A stretch of 39,011 bases of DNA from a bacterium (GCA_905221235.1 CAJNCJ010000016.1:1-39011); one strand, 5' to 3'; counted from the stretch's first letter, positions 24,264 through 34,700 are shown. A program made the numbers and translations. The notes: a model not told the origin generated them from the letters alone.

Positions 24264-25067
24264 TTAGTAGTCTTCTAGGATATCGCCGATTGGGTCGTTA
24301 GAAGTTGCGGCTCCTCCGCCACCATTTCCACCAGTTTTAGAAAGGTGAAGGTAGATAAGAGCGATAGCAACACCGATAGCACCAAATCCGATTAGAGTAA
24401 TATCTGACACGGCAGCAAGCACGAAACCGATAGCGAAGAATGGCCATACTTCACGAGTTGCCATCATGTTGATAACCATAGCGTAACCAACGGCAACGAC
24501 CATACCACCACCGATAGCCATACCATCTTTAAGCCAATCAGGCATAGTATTTAGAATGCTTTGTACGGTTTCAGTTGGTACCATTAGAAGGAGTGCTGCA
24601 GGGACTGCAATACGAAGACCTTGAAGAAGAAGTGCGACAAAGTGAGCACGTTCAACTGCTTTAAAGTCACCTTTTTTAGCAGAAGCATCAGCAGTGTGAA
24701 CCAATCCGACAGAGAGTGTACGGACAATCATAGTCAAGAATAGACCAGCAACTGCAAGAGGGATAGCAACCGCTTGGGCAACACCGATACCTGTCTTAGT
24801 AAAGTCGCCACCAAGAACCATGATAATGGCAGCAGCAACAGAAGCAAGAGCAGCGTCAGGAGCTACGGCAGCTCCGATGTTAGCCCAACCAAGGGCGATC
24901 ATTTGAAGAGAACCACCAAGGATAATCCCTGCTTCAAGGTTACCAGTAACAAGACCTATAAGGGTACAAGCTACGATTGGTTGATGGAATTGGAACTGGT
25001 CGAGGATACCTTCAAGACCTGCTAGGAAGGCTACAACGACTACTAAAACCATAGAAATAATAGACAT
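24264..25067 (-). CDS. manM: PTS mannose-family transporter subunit IIC
   Basis: This 267-residue polytopic membrane protein, the sugar-translocating IIC subunit, has motifs LEGILDQFQFHQPIVACTL, GLVTGNLEAGIILGGSLQM and WANIGAAVAPDAALASVAA, all typical of EIIC-Man. The C terminus is soluble and Gly-rich (TGGNGGGGAATSND). AAAGGAT lies before the ATG. It stands between manL and manN with gaps of about 25 bases. Confidence 0.95.
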   Translation of the reverse strand: MSIISMVLVVVVAFLAGLEGILDQFQFHQPIVACTLIGLVTGNLEAGIILGGSLQMIALGWANIGAAVAPDAALASVAAAIIMVLGGDFTKTGIGVAQAVAIPLAVAGLFLTMIVRTLSVGLVHTADASAKKGDFKAVERAHFVALLLQGLRIAVPAALLLMVPTETVQSILNTMPDWLKDGMAIGGGMVVAVGYAMVINMMATREVWPFFAIGFVLAAVSDITLIGFGAIGVAIALIYLHLSKTGGNGGGGAATSNDPIGDILEDY

Positions 25068-25092
25068 CTTTAAAATCCTTTCATAAAATCGA

Positions 25093-26082
25093 TTATTGCA
25101 CGTTTGCTTTGTTGATCAAGTCAAACAAATCTTTTTTCGTGTCGTTTGGTACTTTACGTACGTCAAATTCAACACCAAGGTCACGCATTTTTTCAAATGT
25201 AGCAACGTCTTCTTTATCCATAGACAAAACGTTGTTAACCATTGTTTTACCAGTTGAGTGAGCCATTGATCCAACATTAAGAGTTTTGATTGGCACGCCA
25301 CCTTCGATAGCACGAAGGGCATCTTGAGGTGTTTCAAACAAGATAAGGGCATGTGTTCCTCCGAAGCGAGGATCTTTCGCAACGTCGATTAGTTTTTGGA
25401 TAGGAACAACGTTTGCTTTCACTTTACCTGGAGCTGCTTGTTTAATCAATTCTTTACGTAATTCGTCTTTAGCTACATTATCTGAAGCAACGATGATACG
25501 GTCAGCTTTTGAATCTGGAGTCCAAGCAGTTGCAACTTGACCGTGAAGTAGACGAGTGTCTAGACGGGCAAGGTTGATTTTGAGTTTCCCATCTCCGATA
25601 ACAGTTCCTTCTGGAATCGCAGCCTGGGCAACTGGAGCAACTGCAGCGCTTGCTACTTCCTCAACTGGGTTTAGCTCTTCTGGAAGAGCCTTGATGCCAT
25701 CTTTGGCTTCTTTAATGATATTCGCAGCGACTTTTTCTACACCTGCAGCAGCGTCCATAAGGCGCTCTGTATAGGCTTGAATTAACATCGGTAAGTTAAG
25801 TCCTGTGATGATGGCAAACTTACGCTCAGGATTTTCTCCCATCACGCGGCTAGCTTGGTTAAATGGAGATCCACTCCAAAGGTCAGCCAGAACTAGAACC
25901 TCATCTTCTGCGTCAAATGCAGCAACAGCGTTATTAAACTTAGCGTATAAATCATCAGGACCTTCATTTGGCATAAAGGTTACAACTTGAACCTTTTCTT
26001 GTTCACCAAAAATCATAGAACCTGACTGATGAATACCCGCAGCAAATTCGCCGTGGCTCGCAATAATGATTCCGATACTCAT
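25093..26082 (-). CDS. manL: PTS mannose-family transporter subunit IIAB
   Basis: This 329-residue cytoplasmic protein joins two domains. IIA (1-130) has phospho-His10 in [11 protein letters not shown]. An Ala/Pro-rich linker (about 138-160) leads to IIB, with phospho-His near residue 180 in [13 protein letters not shown]. It takes phosphate from HPr and passes it to the sugar imported by ManM/ManN, and also relays sugar status to catabolite control. I chose the second ATG (26082) because the first (26091) is only one base from AAAGGAGG. The promoter upstream has a candidate CcpA site between -35 and -10. Confidence 0.95.
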
Positions 26083-26110
26083 TATTGTCATTCCTCCTTT
26101 TTGTTGTTTC

Positions 26111-26130
26111 AGTTTTCTTTTAAGAAAACT
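26111..26130. repeat. Perfect inverted repeat in the manL leader
   Basis: AGTTTTCTTTTAAGAAAACT has 9-bp arms around TT. It lies between the -10 element and the ribosome binding site of manL. It could be an operator, or an RNA hairpin at the start of the man mRNA. Confidence 0.6.
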
Positions 26131-26143
26131 TTAAGACTTTTTA

Positions 26144-26172
26144 AGTATAAACCGTTTTCATCTAAAAATCAA
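26144..26172 (-). promoter_or_regulatory. manLMN promoter with candidate cre site
   Basis: On the minus strand, -35 TTGATT (26167-26172) and -10 TATACT (26144-26149) are spaced by exactly 17 bases. Within this, ATGAAAACGGTTTATA (26146-26161) matches the cre consensus at all but two positions. CcpA bound there would cover the spacer and the -10 and block transcription. The upstream stretch to 26270 is AT-rich with no gene. Confidence 0.65.
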
Positions 26173-26270
26173 CTATTTATCATAAAATAATTAAAAAGAT
26201 TACATCTGAAAATATTGATATATTGAGTTTTAGAGAAGTTTTTTTGAACCCATATTTAAAAATTTAATAT

Positions 26271-26300
26271 AAAAAAGTTGGAAGCGTATTCCAACTTTTA
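26271..26300 (-). terminator. Terminator after the alcohol dehydrogenase gene
   Basis: AAAAGTTGGAA/TTCCAACTTTT form an 11-bp perfect stem around GCGTA. The minus strand ends in a T run. The stem is symmetric enough to act in both directions. Confidence 0.85.
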
Positions 26301-26318
26301 AAATAGGTTTCTAATAGA

Positions 26319-27338
26319 TTAGTGGGTGAAGTCGAGTACCATACGTCCTTGGATTTGACCTTTTTCCATTTCGTCGAAAATGGCTACCGCATCTTCTACT
26401 GGACGTTTTTGAACAACTGGAACTACTAAACCTTCTGCACCGAATTGGAAGGCTTCTTCCAAGTCTTTACGAGTTCCGACAAGAGAACCGATGACTTGGA
26501 TTCCATCTAGAACTGTTTTGACGATGCTGAGTTCCATCATTTCAGAAGGAAGACCAACAGCGACGACGCGACCACCAGCACGAACGGAGTCAACAGCCTG
26601 GTTGAAGGCAACTTTAGATACAGCAGTTACGACAGCTGAATGAGCTCCACCATCAGTTTTTTCCTTGATGAGTCCAGGTACATCGTCAACTTCTAGTCCG
26701 TTAATAACGATATCCGCACCGACTTCTTTTGCAAGGGCAAGTTTGTCGTTGTTGATATCAACCGCGATGACATGAGCATTGAATACTTTTTTAGCGTATT
26801 GAACAGCTAGGTTACCAAGTCCACCAGCACCGTAAAGAACAACCCATTGGCCTGGTTCAACTTTGGCCTCTTTAATAGCTTTATAGGTTGTTACACCAGC
26901 ACATGTGATAGAAGAAGCTTGGGCTGGATCAAGTCCGTCAGGAACTTTAACAGCATAGTCTGCAGTTACGATACATTGTTCAGCCATACCACCATCTACT
27001 GAGTAGCCAGCATTTTTCACTGTACGGCAAAGAGTTTCACGGCCAGTTGTACAGTATTCGCAAGTACCACATCCTTCAAAGAACCAAGCAACGCTGACGC
27101 GGTCGCCGACTTTAAGACTTTTAACATCAGGAGCGATTTCTTTAACGATACCAACACCTTCGTGTCCTAGGACACGTCCTGGTACTTGACCAAAGTCACC
27201 GTGGGCAACGTGGAGGTCAGTGTGGCAAACACCACAGTATTCAATCTCTACAAGTGCTTCTCCAGTTTCAAGTGGACGGAGTACTTTTTCTTCAACAGCA
27301 ACACCAGTGCTTTCTGGATTTACAACAACAGCTTTCAT
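26319..27338 (-). CDS. adhP: Zinc-dependent alcohol dehydrogenase, AdhP-like
   Basis: This 339-residue medium-chain dehydrogenase has its catalytic zinc site at Cys38 and His59 ([15 protein letters not shown]) and a structural zinc site [15 protein letters not shown] with four Cys. The NAD-binding Rossmann motif is [15 protein letters not shown]. It oxidises alcohols or reduces aldehydes with NAD(H), helping to balance NADH during fermentation. AAGGAGGATAGCT precedes the start. The promoter carries a near-consensus Rex operator, consistent with induction when NADH is high. It is a single-gene transcript. Confidence 0.93.
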   Translation of the reverse strand: MKAVVVNPESTGVAVEEKVLRPLETGEALVEIEYCGVCHTDLHVAHGDFGQVPGRVLGHEGVGIVKEIAPDVKSLKVGDRVSVAWFFEGCGTCEYCTTGRETLCRTVKNAGYSVDGGMAEQCIVTADYAVKVPDGLDPAQASSITCAGVTTYKAIKEAKVEPGQWVVLYGAGGLGNLAVQYAKKVFNAHVIAVDINNDKLALAKEVGADIVINGLEVDDVPGLIKEKTDGGAHSAVVTAVSKVAFNQAVDSVRAGGRVVAVGLPSEMMELSIVKTVLDGIQVIGSLVGTRKDLEEAFQFGAEGLVVPVVQKRPVEDAVAIFDEMEKGQIQGRMVLDFTH

Positions 27339-27434
27339 AGCTATCCTCCTTGATATTGGCCGAGAACAGGGACAACAGGACTGGATTGATTATGTTTCAA
27401 CAGAGTCGAGTGTGACGAGCTCTCTTGTATTTAT

Positions 27435-27469
27435 ATGTGAATTATATCACAAAAGAAAGTCTTTTCCAA
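27435..27469 (-). promoter_or_regulatory. adh promoter with Rex operator
   Basis: Minus-strand -35 TTGGAA (27464-27469) and -10 TATAAT (27441-27446) are spaced by 17 bases. TTGTGATATAATTCACAT (27435-27452) covers the -10 and closely matches the Rex consensus TTGTGAANNNNTTCACAA. The leader to the start codon is about 95 bases. Confidence 0.75.
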
Positions 27470-27523
27470 GGTTTTGGAGGTAAAAAATAGAACAATCGAT
27501 TAACTGGTTGATGAGACTGTGAA

Positions 27524-27554
27524 AAGAGCACAAAGACCAGCTCGTAAGCTGGTC
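27524..27554 (-). terminator. Terminator after the HAD phosphatase gene
   Basis: GACCAGCT/AGCTGGTC (27535-27542 with 27547-27554) form a perfect 8-bp stem. On the minus strand it is followed by TTTGTGCTCTTTT. Confidence 0.75.
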
Positions 27555-27562
27555 AGTAGAGG

Positions 27563-28375
27563 CTATAAGAATAAATCTTGCAGGGTTTTGGCAACCCCGT
27601 CTTGGTCATTTGTTAAGGAAATTTGCTCATCCGCATAAGGTAGTAGCTCTGGATTGGCATTTTTCATGGCATAACCCTTCCCAGCAAAAGCGAGCATTTC
27701 GGTATCATTGTGTTCATCACCAAAGGCAATCAAATCTTTTTTGTCACGATTCATTACCTTGAGCAAGTAGTCCAAAGCAAAGGCCTTATTGACACCTTTT
27801 GGGGTACACTCAAGGATATTGAGCGGACCACCCCAAGTATTGATAGACAGTTGATGCTGGTAGAAGGCGTTCATTTCTTTTGCCAAGGCATATTTGTCAC
27901 TGGCTCTGGTCTGTAACAGAATACAGTTAGGATCCTTGGTTACTAATTCAGGCTGGAATTGATCTTCAGGTTGGAAAGCTTCTACACCAAATAGTTTGGG
28001 ATTGGCAATTTCTTCATTAGGATTTGTAATGTAGAATTTTTTACGATATTCTCCAGCGATAAAATCGGCTTGAATGTCCTCTGAACGTCGAACCATGTCT
28101 AAAAGATATTTTTTGTCTACGGTCAAACACTTTTCAAAGTCCCAAACTTGGTCTGGTAAATGAGTGAGGGAGCCGTTGAAATTAATCATAGGAGTGTCTA
28201 GGCCAAGCTCGCGGTAGAAATCTTTTGACATACGGTAGGGGCGACCTGTCGTAATAATAACCTGATGCCCTTTTTCAGCAACTTTTTTAATGGTTTTTTT
28301 GGTAAAGTCAGAAATTTGACTGTCTGAGTTGAGCAGGGTTCCATCCAGGTCAACTGCAATAATTTTCTTCGTCAT
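27563..28375 (-). CDS. HAD-superfamily phosphatase, Cof type (IIB)
   Basis: This 270-residue Cof-type HAD hydrolase has motif I VDLDGTLLNSD (nucleophile and acid Asp), motif II ITTGRPY, the IIB cap domain in the middle, and motif IV LIAFGDEHNDTEML with the Mg-binding Asp residues. Enzymes of this group dephosphorylate sugar phosphates, nucleotides or pyridoxal phosphate; the substrate cannot be told from sequence. GAAAGG precedes the ATG. It has its own promoter and terminator and is the first of two HAD genes here. Confidence 0.9.
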   Translation of the reverse strand: MTKKIIAVDLDGTLLNSDSQISDFTKKTIKKVAEKGHQVIITTGRPYRMSKDFYRELGLDTPMINFNGSLTHLPDQVWDFEKCLTVDKKYLLDMVRRSEDIQADFIAGEYRKKFYITNPNEEIANPKLFGVEAFQPEDQFQPELVTKDPNCILLQTRASDKYALAKEMNAFYQHQLSINTWGGPLNILECTPKGVNKAFALDYLLKVMNRDKKDLIAFGDEHNDTEMLAFAGKGYAMKNANPELLPYADEQISLTNDQDGVAKTLQDLFL

Positions 28376-28414
28376 AGGGACCTTTCTAGTGTCTTTTCAG
28401 ATAATATGTCTACT

Positions 28415-28420
28415 ATTATA
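28415..28420 (-). promoter_or_regulatory. Promoter of the minus-strand HAD gene
   Basis: On the minus strand TGTTATAAT gives an extended -10; the -35 region is poor. It fires away from the permease promoter at 28499. Confidence 0.6.
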
Positions 28421-28498
28421 ACAAAAAGCAGGCAGAAAAGCAGATTCGAAACCAAAAATGAAATTTCATCAAATTCTTAAATAAATCAAACAAAGATA

Positions 28499-28527
28499 TT
28501 GAAAAAGTGAATGATAAATGATATAAT
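28499..28527 (+). promoter_or_regulatory. Purine permease promoter
   Basis: -35 TTGAAA (28499-28504) and extended -10 TGATATAAT (hexamer 28522-28527) are spaced by 17 bases. The start of transcription near 28534 leaves a leader of about 30 bases, too short for a purine riboswitch. Confidence 0.8.
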
Positions 28528-28564
28528 TCTATTATTGTTCGTAAAAATTAAAAGGAGATTGATA

Positions 28565-29983
28565 ATGGACAAATTATTTAAACTAAAAGAGAACGGTACA
28601 GACGTTCGTACAGAGGTTCTCGCTGGTTTAACAACTTTCTTTGCAATGAGCTATATTCTCTTTGTAAACCCACAAATTCTTTCGCAAACAGGAATGCCTG
28701 CTCAGGGTGTCTTCCTTGCAACGATTATCGGTGCAGTAGCTGGTACCTTGATGATGGCCTTCTATGCTAACCTGCCATACGCTCAAGCGCCAGGTATGGG
28801 ACTCAATGCCTTCTTTACCTTTACAGTCGTATTTGGACTTGGTTATTCATGGCAAGAAGCCTTGGCTATGGTCTTCATTTGTGGGGTCATCTCATTGATT
28901 ATTACCTTGACAAATGTTCGTAAAATGATCATTGAATCGATTCCAAATGCTCTTCGCTCAGCTATTTCAGCTGGTATCGGTGTCTTTCTTGCCTACGTGG
29001 GAATTAAGAATGCTGGACTTTTGAAATTCTCTATTGATCCAGGAAATTACACGGTTGCAGGAGAAGGGGCTGACAAGGCTCAAGCAGCGATTACAGCAAA
29101 TGCTTCAGCTGTTCCAGGATTGGTCAGCTTTAATAATCCTGCTGTTTTGGTGGCTCTTGCAGGACTTGCTATCACAATCTTCTTTGTCATTAAAGGGATT
29201 AAAGGGGGAATTATCCTCTCTATCTTGACAACAACTGTTCTTGCTATTGCAGTTGGTTTGGTAGATTTGTCTAGTATCGACTTTGCTAATAACCATGTTG
29301 GTGCAGCCTTTGAAGACTTGAAGACAGTCTTTGGTGCAGCTCTTGGTTCAGAAGGTTTGGGAGCTTTGATTTCAGATACAGCTCGCTTGCCTGAAACTCT
29401 GATGGCCATTCTTGCCTTCTCATTGACAGATATTTTTGACACGATTGGTACCTTGATCGGTACAGGTGAGAAAGTTGGTATCGTAGCGACAAATGGTGAA
29501 AATCACCAATCAGCTAAGTTGGATAAGGCTCTTTACTCTGACTTGATTGGTACTTCAATTGGTGCCATCGCTGGTACTTCGAACGTAACGACTTATGTTG
29601 AGTCTGCTGCTGGTATTGGTGCAGGTGGACGTACTGGTTTGACAGCCTTGGTTGTAGCTATCTGTTTTGCGATCTCAAGCTTCTTTAGCCCACTTCTAGC
29701 GATTGTACCAACAGCCGCTACAGCTCCAATCTTGATTATCGTTGGGATTATGATGTTGGCTAGCTTGAAAAATATCCATTGGGACGATATGTCTGAAGCA
29801 GTTCCTGCCTTCTTCACATCTATCTTTATGGGATTCAGCTACTCTATCACTCAAGGGATTGCAGTTGGTTTCTTGACTTACACTTTGACTAAGCTTGTCA
29901 AAGGTCAAGCTAAAGATGTTCATGTCATGATTTGGATTTTGGATGCCTTGTTTATCCTGAACTACATCAGCATGGCACTATAA
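28565..29983 (+). CDS. Purine (hypoxanthine/guanine/adenine) permease, AzgA/PbuG type
   Basis: This 472-residue membrane transporter of the NCS2/AzgA group has LAGLTTFFAMSYILFVNPQ at the N terminus, PGMGLNAFF, SLTDIFDTIGTLIGTGEK and GTSNVTTYVESAAGIGAGG, all diagnostic of the AzgA-like branch. About 12-13 helices are visible. It imports purine bases by proton symport for salvage. The start at 28565 is preceded by AAAAGGAGA; an upstream ATG at 28511 lies inside the promoter and is excluded. A very strong terminator follows. Confidence 0.92.
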   Translation: MDKLFKLKENGTDVRTEVLAGLTTFFAMSYILFVNPQILSQTGMPAQGVFLATIIGAVAGTLMMAFYANLPYAQAPGMGLNAFFTFTVVFGLGYSWQEALAMVFICGVISLIITLTNVRKMIIESIPNALRSAISAGIGVFLAYVGIKNAGLLKFSIDPGNYTVAGEGADKAQAAITANASAVPGLVSFNNPAVLVALAGLAITIFFVIKGIKGGIILSILTTTVLAIAVGLVDLSSIDFANNHVGAAFEDLKTVFGAALGSEGLGALISDTARLPETLMAILAFSLTDIFDTIGTLIGTGEKVGIVATNGENHQSAKLDKALYSDLIGTSIGAIAGTSNVTTYVESAAGIGAGGRTGLTALVVAICFAISSFFSPLLAIVPTAATAPILIIVGIMMLASLKNIHWDDMSEAVPAFFTSIFMGFSYSITQGIAVGFLTYTLTKLVKGQAKDVHVMIWILDALFILNYISMAL

Positions 29984-29986
29984 ATG

Positions 29987-30026
29987 CTATAATATAAAAA
30001 GGGGTTCTCCCCTTTTTATATTATAG
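29987..30026. terminator. Perfect 18-bp bidirectional terminator
   Basis: An uninterrupted 18-bp inverted repeat (29987-30004 with 30009-30026) with GGGG/CCCC at the top, A/T tracts below and loop TTCT. Confidence 0.92.
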
Positions 30027-30087
30027 TTACTTGAAAATTGCTTCAAACTAGGTAGGTGATTTTGATTGAATGGTAGGAGTATGATTG

Positions 30088-30795
30088 ATGATAAAAAAGA
30101 ATATTTGGGGTGAAGTATTAAACCGGGGGAAGTGGTTAATAATCTTTCTAGTAGGGCTTTTGTTTTCTCAGTTTCCTTTAGCCCTAGCAACTTTTCTAAC
30201 TAGCAGAAAATTTCCACTGCTTCAAACGGGACTATTAGTAGGGGCCTTATCTCTTGTAGTTTTAACTGTATTTATAATAGGTGCTAGGAAAACACAGTTG
30301 GCTAGTTTTGGTTTATCATTTTTCAAGGCTAAGGATTTGGCTAGATTGGCCTTAAGCTATCTAGTGATTCTTGCCTTTAATATTCTTGGTGTGGTCTTAC
30401 TGCATTTGATGAATGAAACAACAACCAGCAATCAATCAAATATTAATGATTTGATCCAGAATAGTTCCTTAATTTCCAGTTTTTTCTTACTGGTTCTAAT
30501 AGCTCCTATTTGTGAGGAGATTTTATGTCGAGGTATAATTCCTAAAAAGATTTTTAGAGGAAATGAAAATTTGGGATACATAATAGGTGCAATTGTATTT
30601 GCTTTGCTGCATCTACCAACAAATCTGCCTTCTCTTTTAATCTATGGTGGCATGTCATCGGTTTTAACGTGGACTGTCTATAAAACCCAACGTTTAGAAA
30701 TGTCTATCTTACTTCATATGATTGTTAACGGAGTAGTCTTTTGCTTGTTTGCACTTGTGATTATTGTTAGTAGAACCTTTGGTGTGCCTATTTAA
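30088..30795 (+). CDS. CPBP family membrane metalloprotease (CAAX/Abi)
   Basis: This 235-residue protein has about seven hydrophobic segments. The three conserved CPBP motifs are EEILCRG (EExxxR), FALLHLPTN (FxxxH) and HMIVNG (HxxxN), which form the intramembrane metal site. Members act as CAAX-type proteases and in streptococci and lactobacilli often protect against bacteriocins or process peptides. AGGAG is eight bases before the ATG at 30088. It is a stand-alone gene, with no bacteriocin peptide next to it, so the target is unknown. Confidence 0.88.
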   Translation: MIKKNIWGEVLNRGKWLIIFLVGLLFSQFPLALATFLTSRKFPLLQTGLLVGALSLVVLTVFIIGARKTQLASFGLSFFKAKDLARLALSYLVILAFNILGVVLLHLMNETTTSNQSNINDLIQNSSLISSFFLLVLIAPICEEILCRGIIPKKIFRGNENLGYIIGAIVFALLHLPTNLPSLLIYGGMSSVLTWTVYKTQRLEMSILLHMIVNGVVFCLFALVIIVSRTFGVPI

Positions 30796-30900
30796 GGTTC
30801 TCTACTTTAAAAGTTAAGGGCAATATTTTAAAAATGGGAGAAATGGTTCTGCTAAATGGAAGCAATTTTTCTTGAGGGAGAAATTGCCTCCTTCAACTGT

Positions 30901-30940
30901 GAAAAAGATGAATGCAATCGTGTCCATCTTTTTCTTTTTA
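30901..30940 (+). terminator. Terminator between the CPBP gene and folP
   Basis: GAAAAAGATG/CATCTTTTTC (30901-30910 with 30925-30934) form a 10-bp perfect stem followed by TTTTTA. A weaker hairpin (GCAATTT/AAATTGC, 30862-30868 with 30881-30887) lies just upstream. Confidence 0.75.
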
Positions 30941-30949
30941 TGGTAAAAT
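30941..30949 (+). promoter_or_regulatory. Folate operon promoter (extended -10)
   Basis: TGGTAAAAT is an extended -10 with the start of transcription expected near 30956. This makes the ATG at 30961 unlikely and favours the start at 30991. Confidence 0.65.
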
Positions 30950-30951
30950 AG

Positions 30952-31938
<987 letters not shown>

Positions 31939-31939
31939 G

Positions 31940-33262
31940 ATGAAAGAAATTGAAAACAATCAGTGGATTGCCAACTACCGGACGGACCAACCGCATTTTG
32001 GCTTGGAACGCATGGTGGAACTATTAGCCTTGCGTGGCAATCCCCATCTCAAACTCAAGGTCATCCATATCGGAGGAACCAATGGCAAGGGTTCAACCAT
32101 TGCTTTTTTGAAAAATATGTTGGAAAAGCTAGGGCTGAGAGTTGGGGTATTCAGCTCGCCCTATCTCATTCATTATACGGATCAGATTAGCATCAATGGG
32201 GAATCTATCCCAGAAGCGAGACTAGAAGCTCTCATGGCAGACTATCAGACTTTGCTTGAGGGGGAATCGGCTGTCAATTTGCAGGGGACAACCGAGTTTG
32301 AGTTCATCACAGCCATAGCCTATGACTACTTTGCCTCAGAGCAAGTAGATGTGGCCATTATGGAAGTGGGCATGGGTGGACTTTTGGATAGTACCAATGT
32401 CTGCCAGCCTATTCTAACAGGCATCACGACTATTGGACTGGACCATGTAGCCCTACTTGGTGACACCTTGGAAGCCATAGCAGAGCAGAAGTCTGGTATT
32501 ATCAAACAAGGAATTCCCTTGGTGACAGGTCGTATTGCTCCAGAAGCTTTGGCTGTCATTGACGCTATTGCAGAAGCTAAAAATGCGCTGAGACTTGCCT
32601 ATGGGAAAGATTATCAAGTTAGTCATCAAGAGAGTGTGGTAACGGGTGAAATCTTTGATTATACCAGTTCTGTCAGACAAGGTCGCTTCCAGACTAGCCT
32701 GCTTGGTTTGCACCAGATAGAGAATGCTGGGATGGCCATAGCTTTACTTGATACTTTTTGTAAAGAAGATGGTCGAGAGCTAGCAAGCAATGACTTGATT
32801 GCTCAAGCCTTGGAAGAAACAAGTTGGGCAGGGCGTCTGGAGGTCGTGTCAAGGGAACCCTTGATGATTTTGGATGGAGCCCACAATCCTCACGCTATCA
32901 AGGCTTTATTAGCCACATTGCAAGAACGCTTTGCGGATTACCATAAGGAAATTCTCTTTACTTGTATCAAAACCAAGGCCTTGGAGGATATGTTGGACTT
33001 GTTGGAGCAAATCCCAGATACCGAGCTTACCCTGACACATTTTGACGATAGTCGGGCGACTGATGAAAACGTGTTGAAAGAGGCAGCCAAGTCTAGAAAT
33101 CTCAGCTACCAAGGTTGGCAGGATTTTCTAGAGCAGAAATTGACAGATAAAAAAGAAGAGAAAAAAACAGTTAGGATTGTCACTGGTTCCTTGTATTTCT
33201 TGAGCCAAGTGAGGGCCTATCTGATGGAGAGGAAGAACGAAAATGGATACACAAAAGATTGA
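31940..33262 (+). CDS. folC: Bifunctional folylpolyglutamate / dihydrofolate synthase
   Basis: This 440-residue Mur-ligase-like enzyme (pneumococcal sulB) has P-loop GGTNGKGST (about 45-53), [26 protein letters not shown] and the C-terminal LDGAHNPHA. It adds glutamate to dihydropteroate, making dihydrofolate, and then lengthens the glutamate tail. The start is one base after the folP stop with no strong ribosome binding site, so translation is probably coupled. The end overlaps folE by 20 bases. Confidence 0.95.
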   Translation: MKEIENNQWIANYRTDQPHFGLERMVELLALRGNPHLKLKVIHIGGTNGKGSTIAFLKNMLEKLGLRVGVFSSPYLIHYTDQISINGESIPEARLEALMADYQTLLEGESAVNLQGTTEFEFITAIAYDYFASEQVDVAIMEVGMGGLLDSTNVCQPILTGITTIGLDHVALLGDTLEAIAEQKSGIIKQGIPLVTGRIAPEALAVIDAIAEAKNALRLAYGKDYQVSHQESVVTGEIFDYTSSVRQGRFQTSLLGLHQIENAGMAIALLDTFCKEDGRELASNDLIAQALEETSWAGRLEVVSREPLMILDGAHNPHAIKALLATLQERFADYHKEILFTCIKTKALEDMLDLLEQIPDTELTLTHFDDSRATDENVLKEAAKSRNLSYQGWQDFLEQKLTDKKEEKKTVRIVTGSLYFLSQVRAYLMERKNENGYTKD

Positions 33263-33797
33263 AGCAGCTGTAAAAATGATTATCGAGGCTGTAGGAGAGG
33301 ACGTTAATCGCGAGGGCTTGCAGGAAACACCTGCTCGTGTAGCCCGTATGTACCAAGAGATTTTTTCAGGTCTTGGTCAAACAGCGGAGGAACATTTGTC
33401 AAAATCCTTTGAGATTATTGACGATAATATGGTGGTAGAAAAGGATATCTTTTTCCATACCATGTGTGAACACCACTTCTTGCCATTTTATGGTAAAGCG
33501 CACATTGCTTATATTCCAGATGGTCGTGTGGCAGGTTTGTCTAAGCTAGCCCGTACGGTTGAAGTTTATTCGAAAAAACCACAAATTCAAGAACGTTTGA
33601 ATATCGAAGTAGCCGATGCCTTGATGGACTATCTGGGTGCTAAAGGAGCCTTTGTTGTCATTGAGGCAGAGCATATGTGTATGAGCATGCGTGGTGTCAG
33701 AAAACCAGGCACTGCAACCTTGACGACAGTAGCTCGTGGTCTATTTGAAACAGATAAGGACCTTCGAGATCAAGCTTATCGTTTAATGGGACTATAA
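33243..33797 (+). CDS. folE: GTP cyclohydrolase I
   Basis: This 184-residue enzyme (sulC) catalyses the first step of pterin synthesis, GTP to dihydroneopterin triphosphate. The zinc and active-site motifs are [26 protein letters not shown] and HMCMSMRGV. The length is typical of bacterial FolE type IA. The start lies within folC, with AGAGGAAGA upstream. A hairpin with a T run stands between it and folBK and may lower expression of the last gene. Confidence 0.96.
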   Translation: MDTQKIEAAVKMIIEAVGEDVNREGLQETPARVARMYQEIFSGLGQTAEEHLSKSFEIIDDNMVVEKDIFFHTMCEHHFLPFYGKAHIAYIPDGRVAGLSKLARTVEVYSKKPQIQERLNIEVADALMDYLGAKGAFVVIEAEHMCMSMRGVRKPGTATLTTVARGLFETDKDLRDQAYRLMGL

Positions 33798-33801
33798 AAA
33801 G

Positions 33802-33823
33802 AATCCGCTTTGGGCGGATTTTT
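33802..33823 (+). terminator. Hairpin with T tract inside the folate operon
   Basis: AATCCGC/GCGGATT (33802-33808 with 33814-33820) is followed by TTTTCT, between the folE stop and the folBK ribosome binding site. It looks like an intrinsic terminator that some transcripts pass. No promoter for folBK is seen after it. Confidence 0.7.
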
Positions 33824-33839
33824 CTAGAAAGGAATCATT

Positions 33840-34652
33840 ATGGATCAACTGCAGATTAAGGATTTGGAAATTTTTGCCTATCATGGTCTTTTTCCTAGTG
33901 AGAAAGAATTGGGGCAGAAGTTTGTTATTTCCGCAATCCTATCCTATGATATGACCAAGGCGGCGACAGATTTGGATTTAACAGCCTCTGTCCATTACGG
34001 AGAATTGTGCCAGCAGTGGACGGCTTGGTTTCAGGAAACAACTGAGAACTTGATTGAAACGGTAGCCTACAAACTGGTAGAACGTACCTTTGAGACCTAT
34101 CCTCTTGTTCAAGAAATTAAGCTGGAACTGAAAAAGCCTTGGGCGCCGGTTCATTTGCCACTAGAAACTTGCTCAGTGACCATTCATCGTCGCAAGCAAC
34201 GAGCCTTTATCGCCCTAGGAAGCAATATGGGAGATAAACAAGCGAATTTGGAGCAAGCCATTGAGAACATGCGAAATCGAGGTATCCATATTCTCAAAGA
34301 GTCCAGTGTATTGACGACGGAGCCTTGGGGTGGTGTGGAGCAAGATAGCTTTGCTAATCAAGTGGTTGAAGTAGAAACCTGGTTGCCTGCTCCAGTGCTA
34401 TTAGAGACCTTGTTAGCCATTGAGTCAGAGATGGGGCGGGTGAGAGAAGTACATTGGGGCCCTCGTTTGATTGATTTGGACTTGCTCTTTGTGGAGGACC
34501 AGGTCCTTTATACAGATGACCTTATTTTGCCCCATCCTTACATAGCAGAACGCCTTTTTGTTCTTGAGTCTCTACAAGAAATTGCGCCTCATTTTATCCA
34601 TCCGACATTAAAGCAACCTATTCGCAGCTTGTATGATGCTTTGAAAAAATAG
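33840..34652 (+). CDS. folBK: Bifunctional dihydroneopterin aldolase / HPPK
   Basis: This 270-residue fusion (pneumococcal sulD) has FolB at about residues 1-118 ([20 protein letters not shown], then [12 protein letters not shown]) and FolK from about 125 ([50 protein letters not shown]). The two domains catalyse consecutive steps: dihydroneopterin to hydroxymethyl-dihydropterin, then its pyrophosphorylation to the FolP substrate. AAAGGAATC precedes the ATG. It completes the operon, which ends at the terminator at 34654. Confidence 0.95.
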   Translation: MDQLQIKDLEIFAYHGLFPSEKELGQKFVISAILSYDMTKAATDLDLTASVHYGELCQQWTAWFQETTENLIETVAYKLVERTFETYPLVQEIKLELKKPWAPVHLPLETCSVTIHRRKQRAFIALGSNMGDKQANLEQAIENMRNRGIHILKESSVLTTEPWGGVEQDSFANQVVEVETWLPAPVLLETLLAIESEMGRVREVHWGPRLIDLDLLFVEDQVLYTDDLILPHPYIAERLFVLESLQEIAPHFIHPTLKQPIRSLYDALKK

Positions 34653-34653
34653 A

Positions 34654-34700
34654 AAAAACTCTAGTTTTCAGTCACTTGCAACTGAAGGCCAGAGTTTTTA
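34654..34700. terminator. Bidirectional terminator after the folate operon
   Basis: Outer arms AAAAACTCT/AGAGTTTTT (34654-34662 with 34691-34699) and inner arms TTCAGT/ACTGAA (34667-34672 with 34681-34686). It also overlaps the stop codon of the minus-strand DUF960-type gene. Confidence 0.8.

Noticed and set aside
28528..28564. Purine riboswitch ahead of the purine permease
   Set aside because: The leader is only about 30 bases, far too short for the guanine/adenine aptamer.
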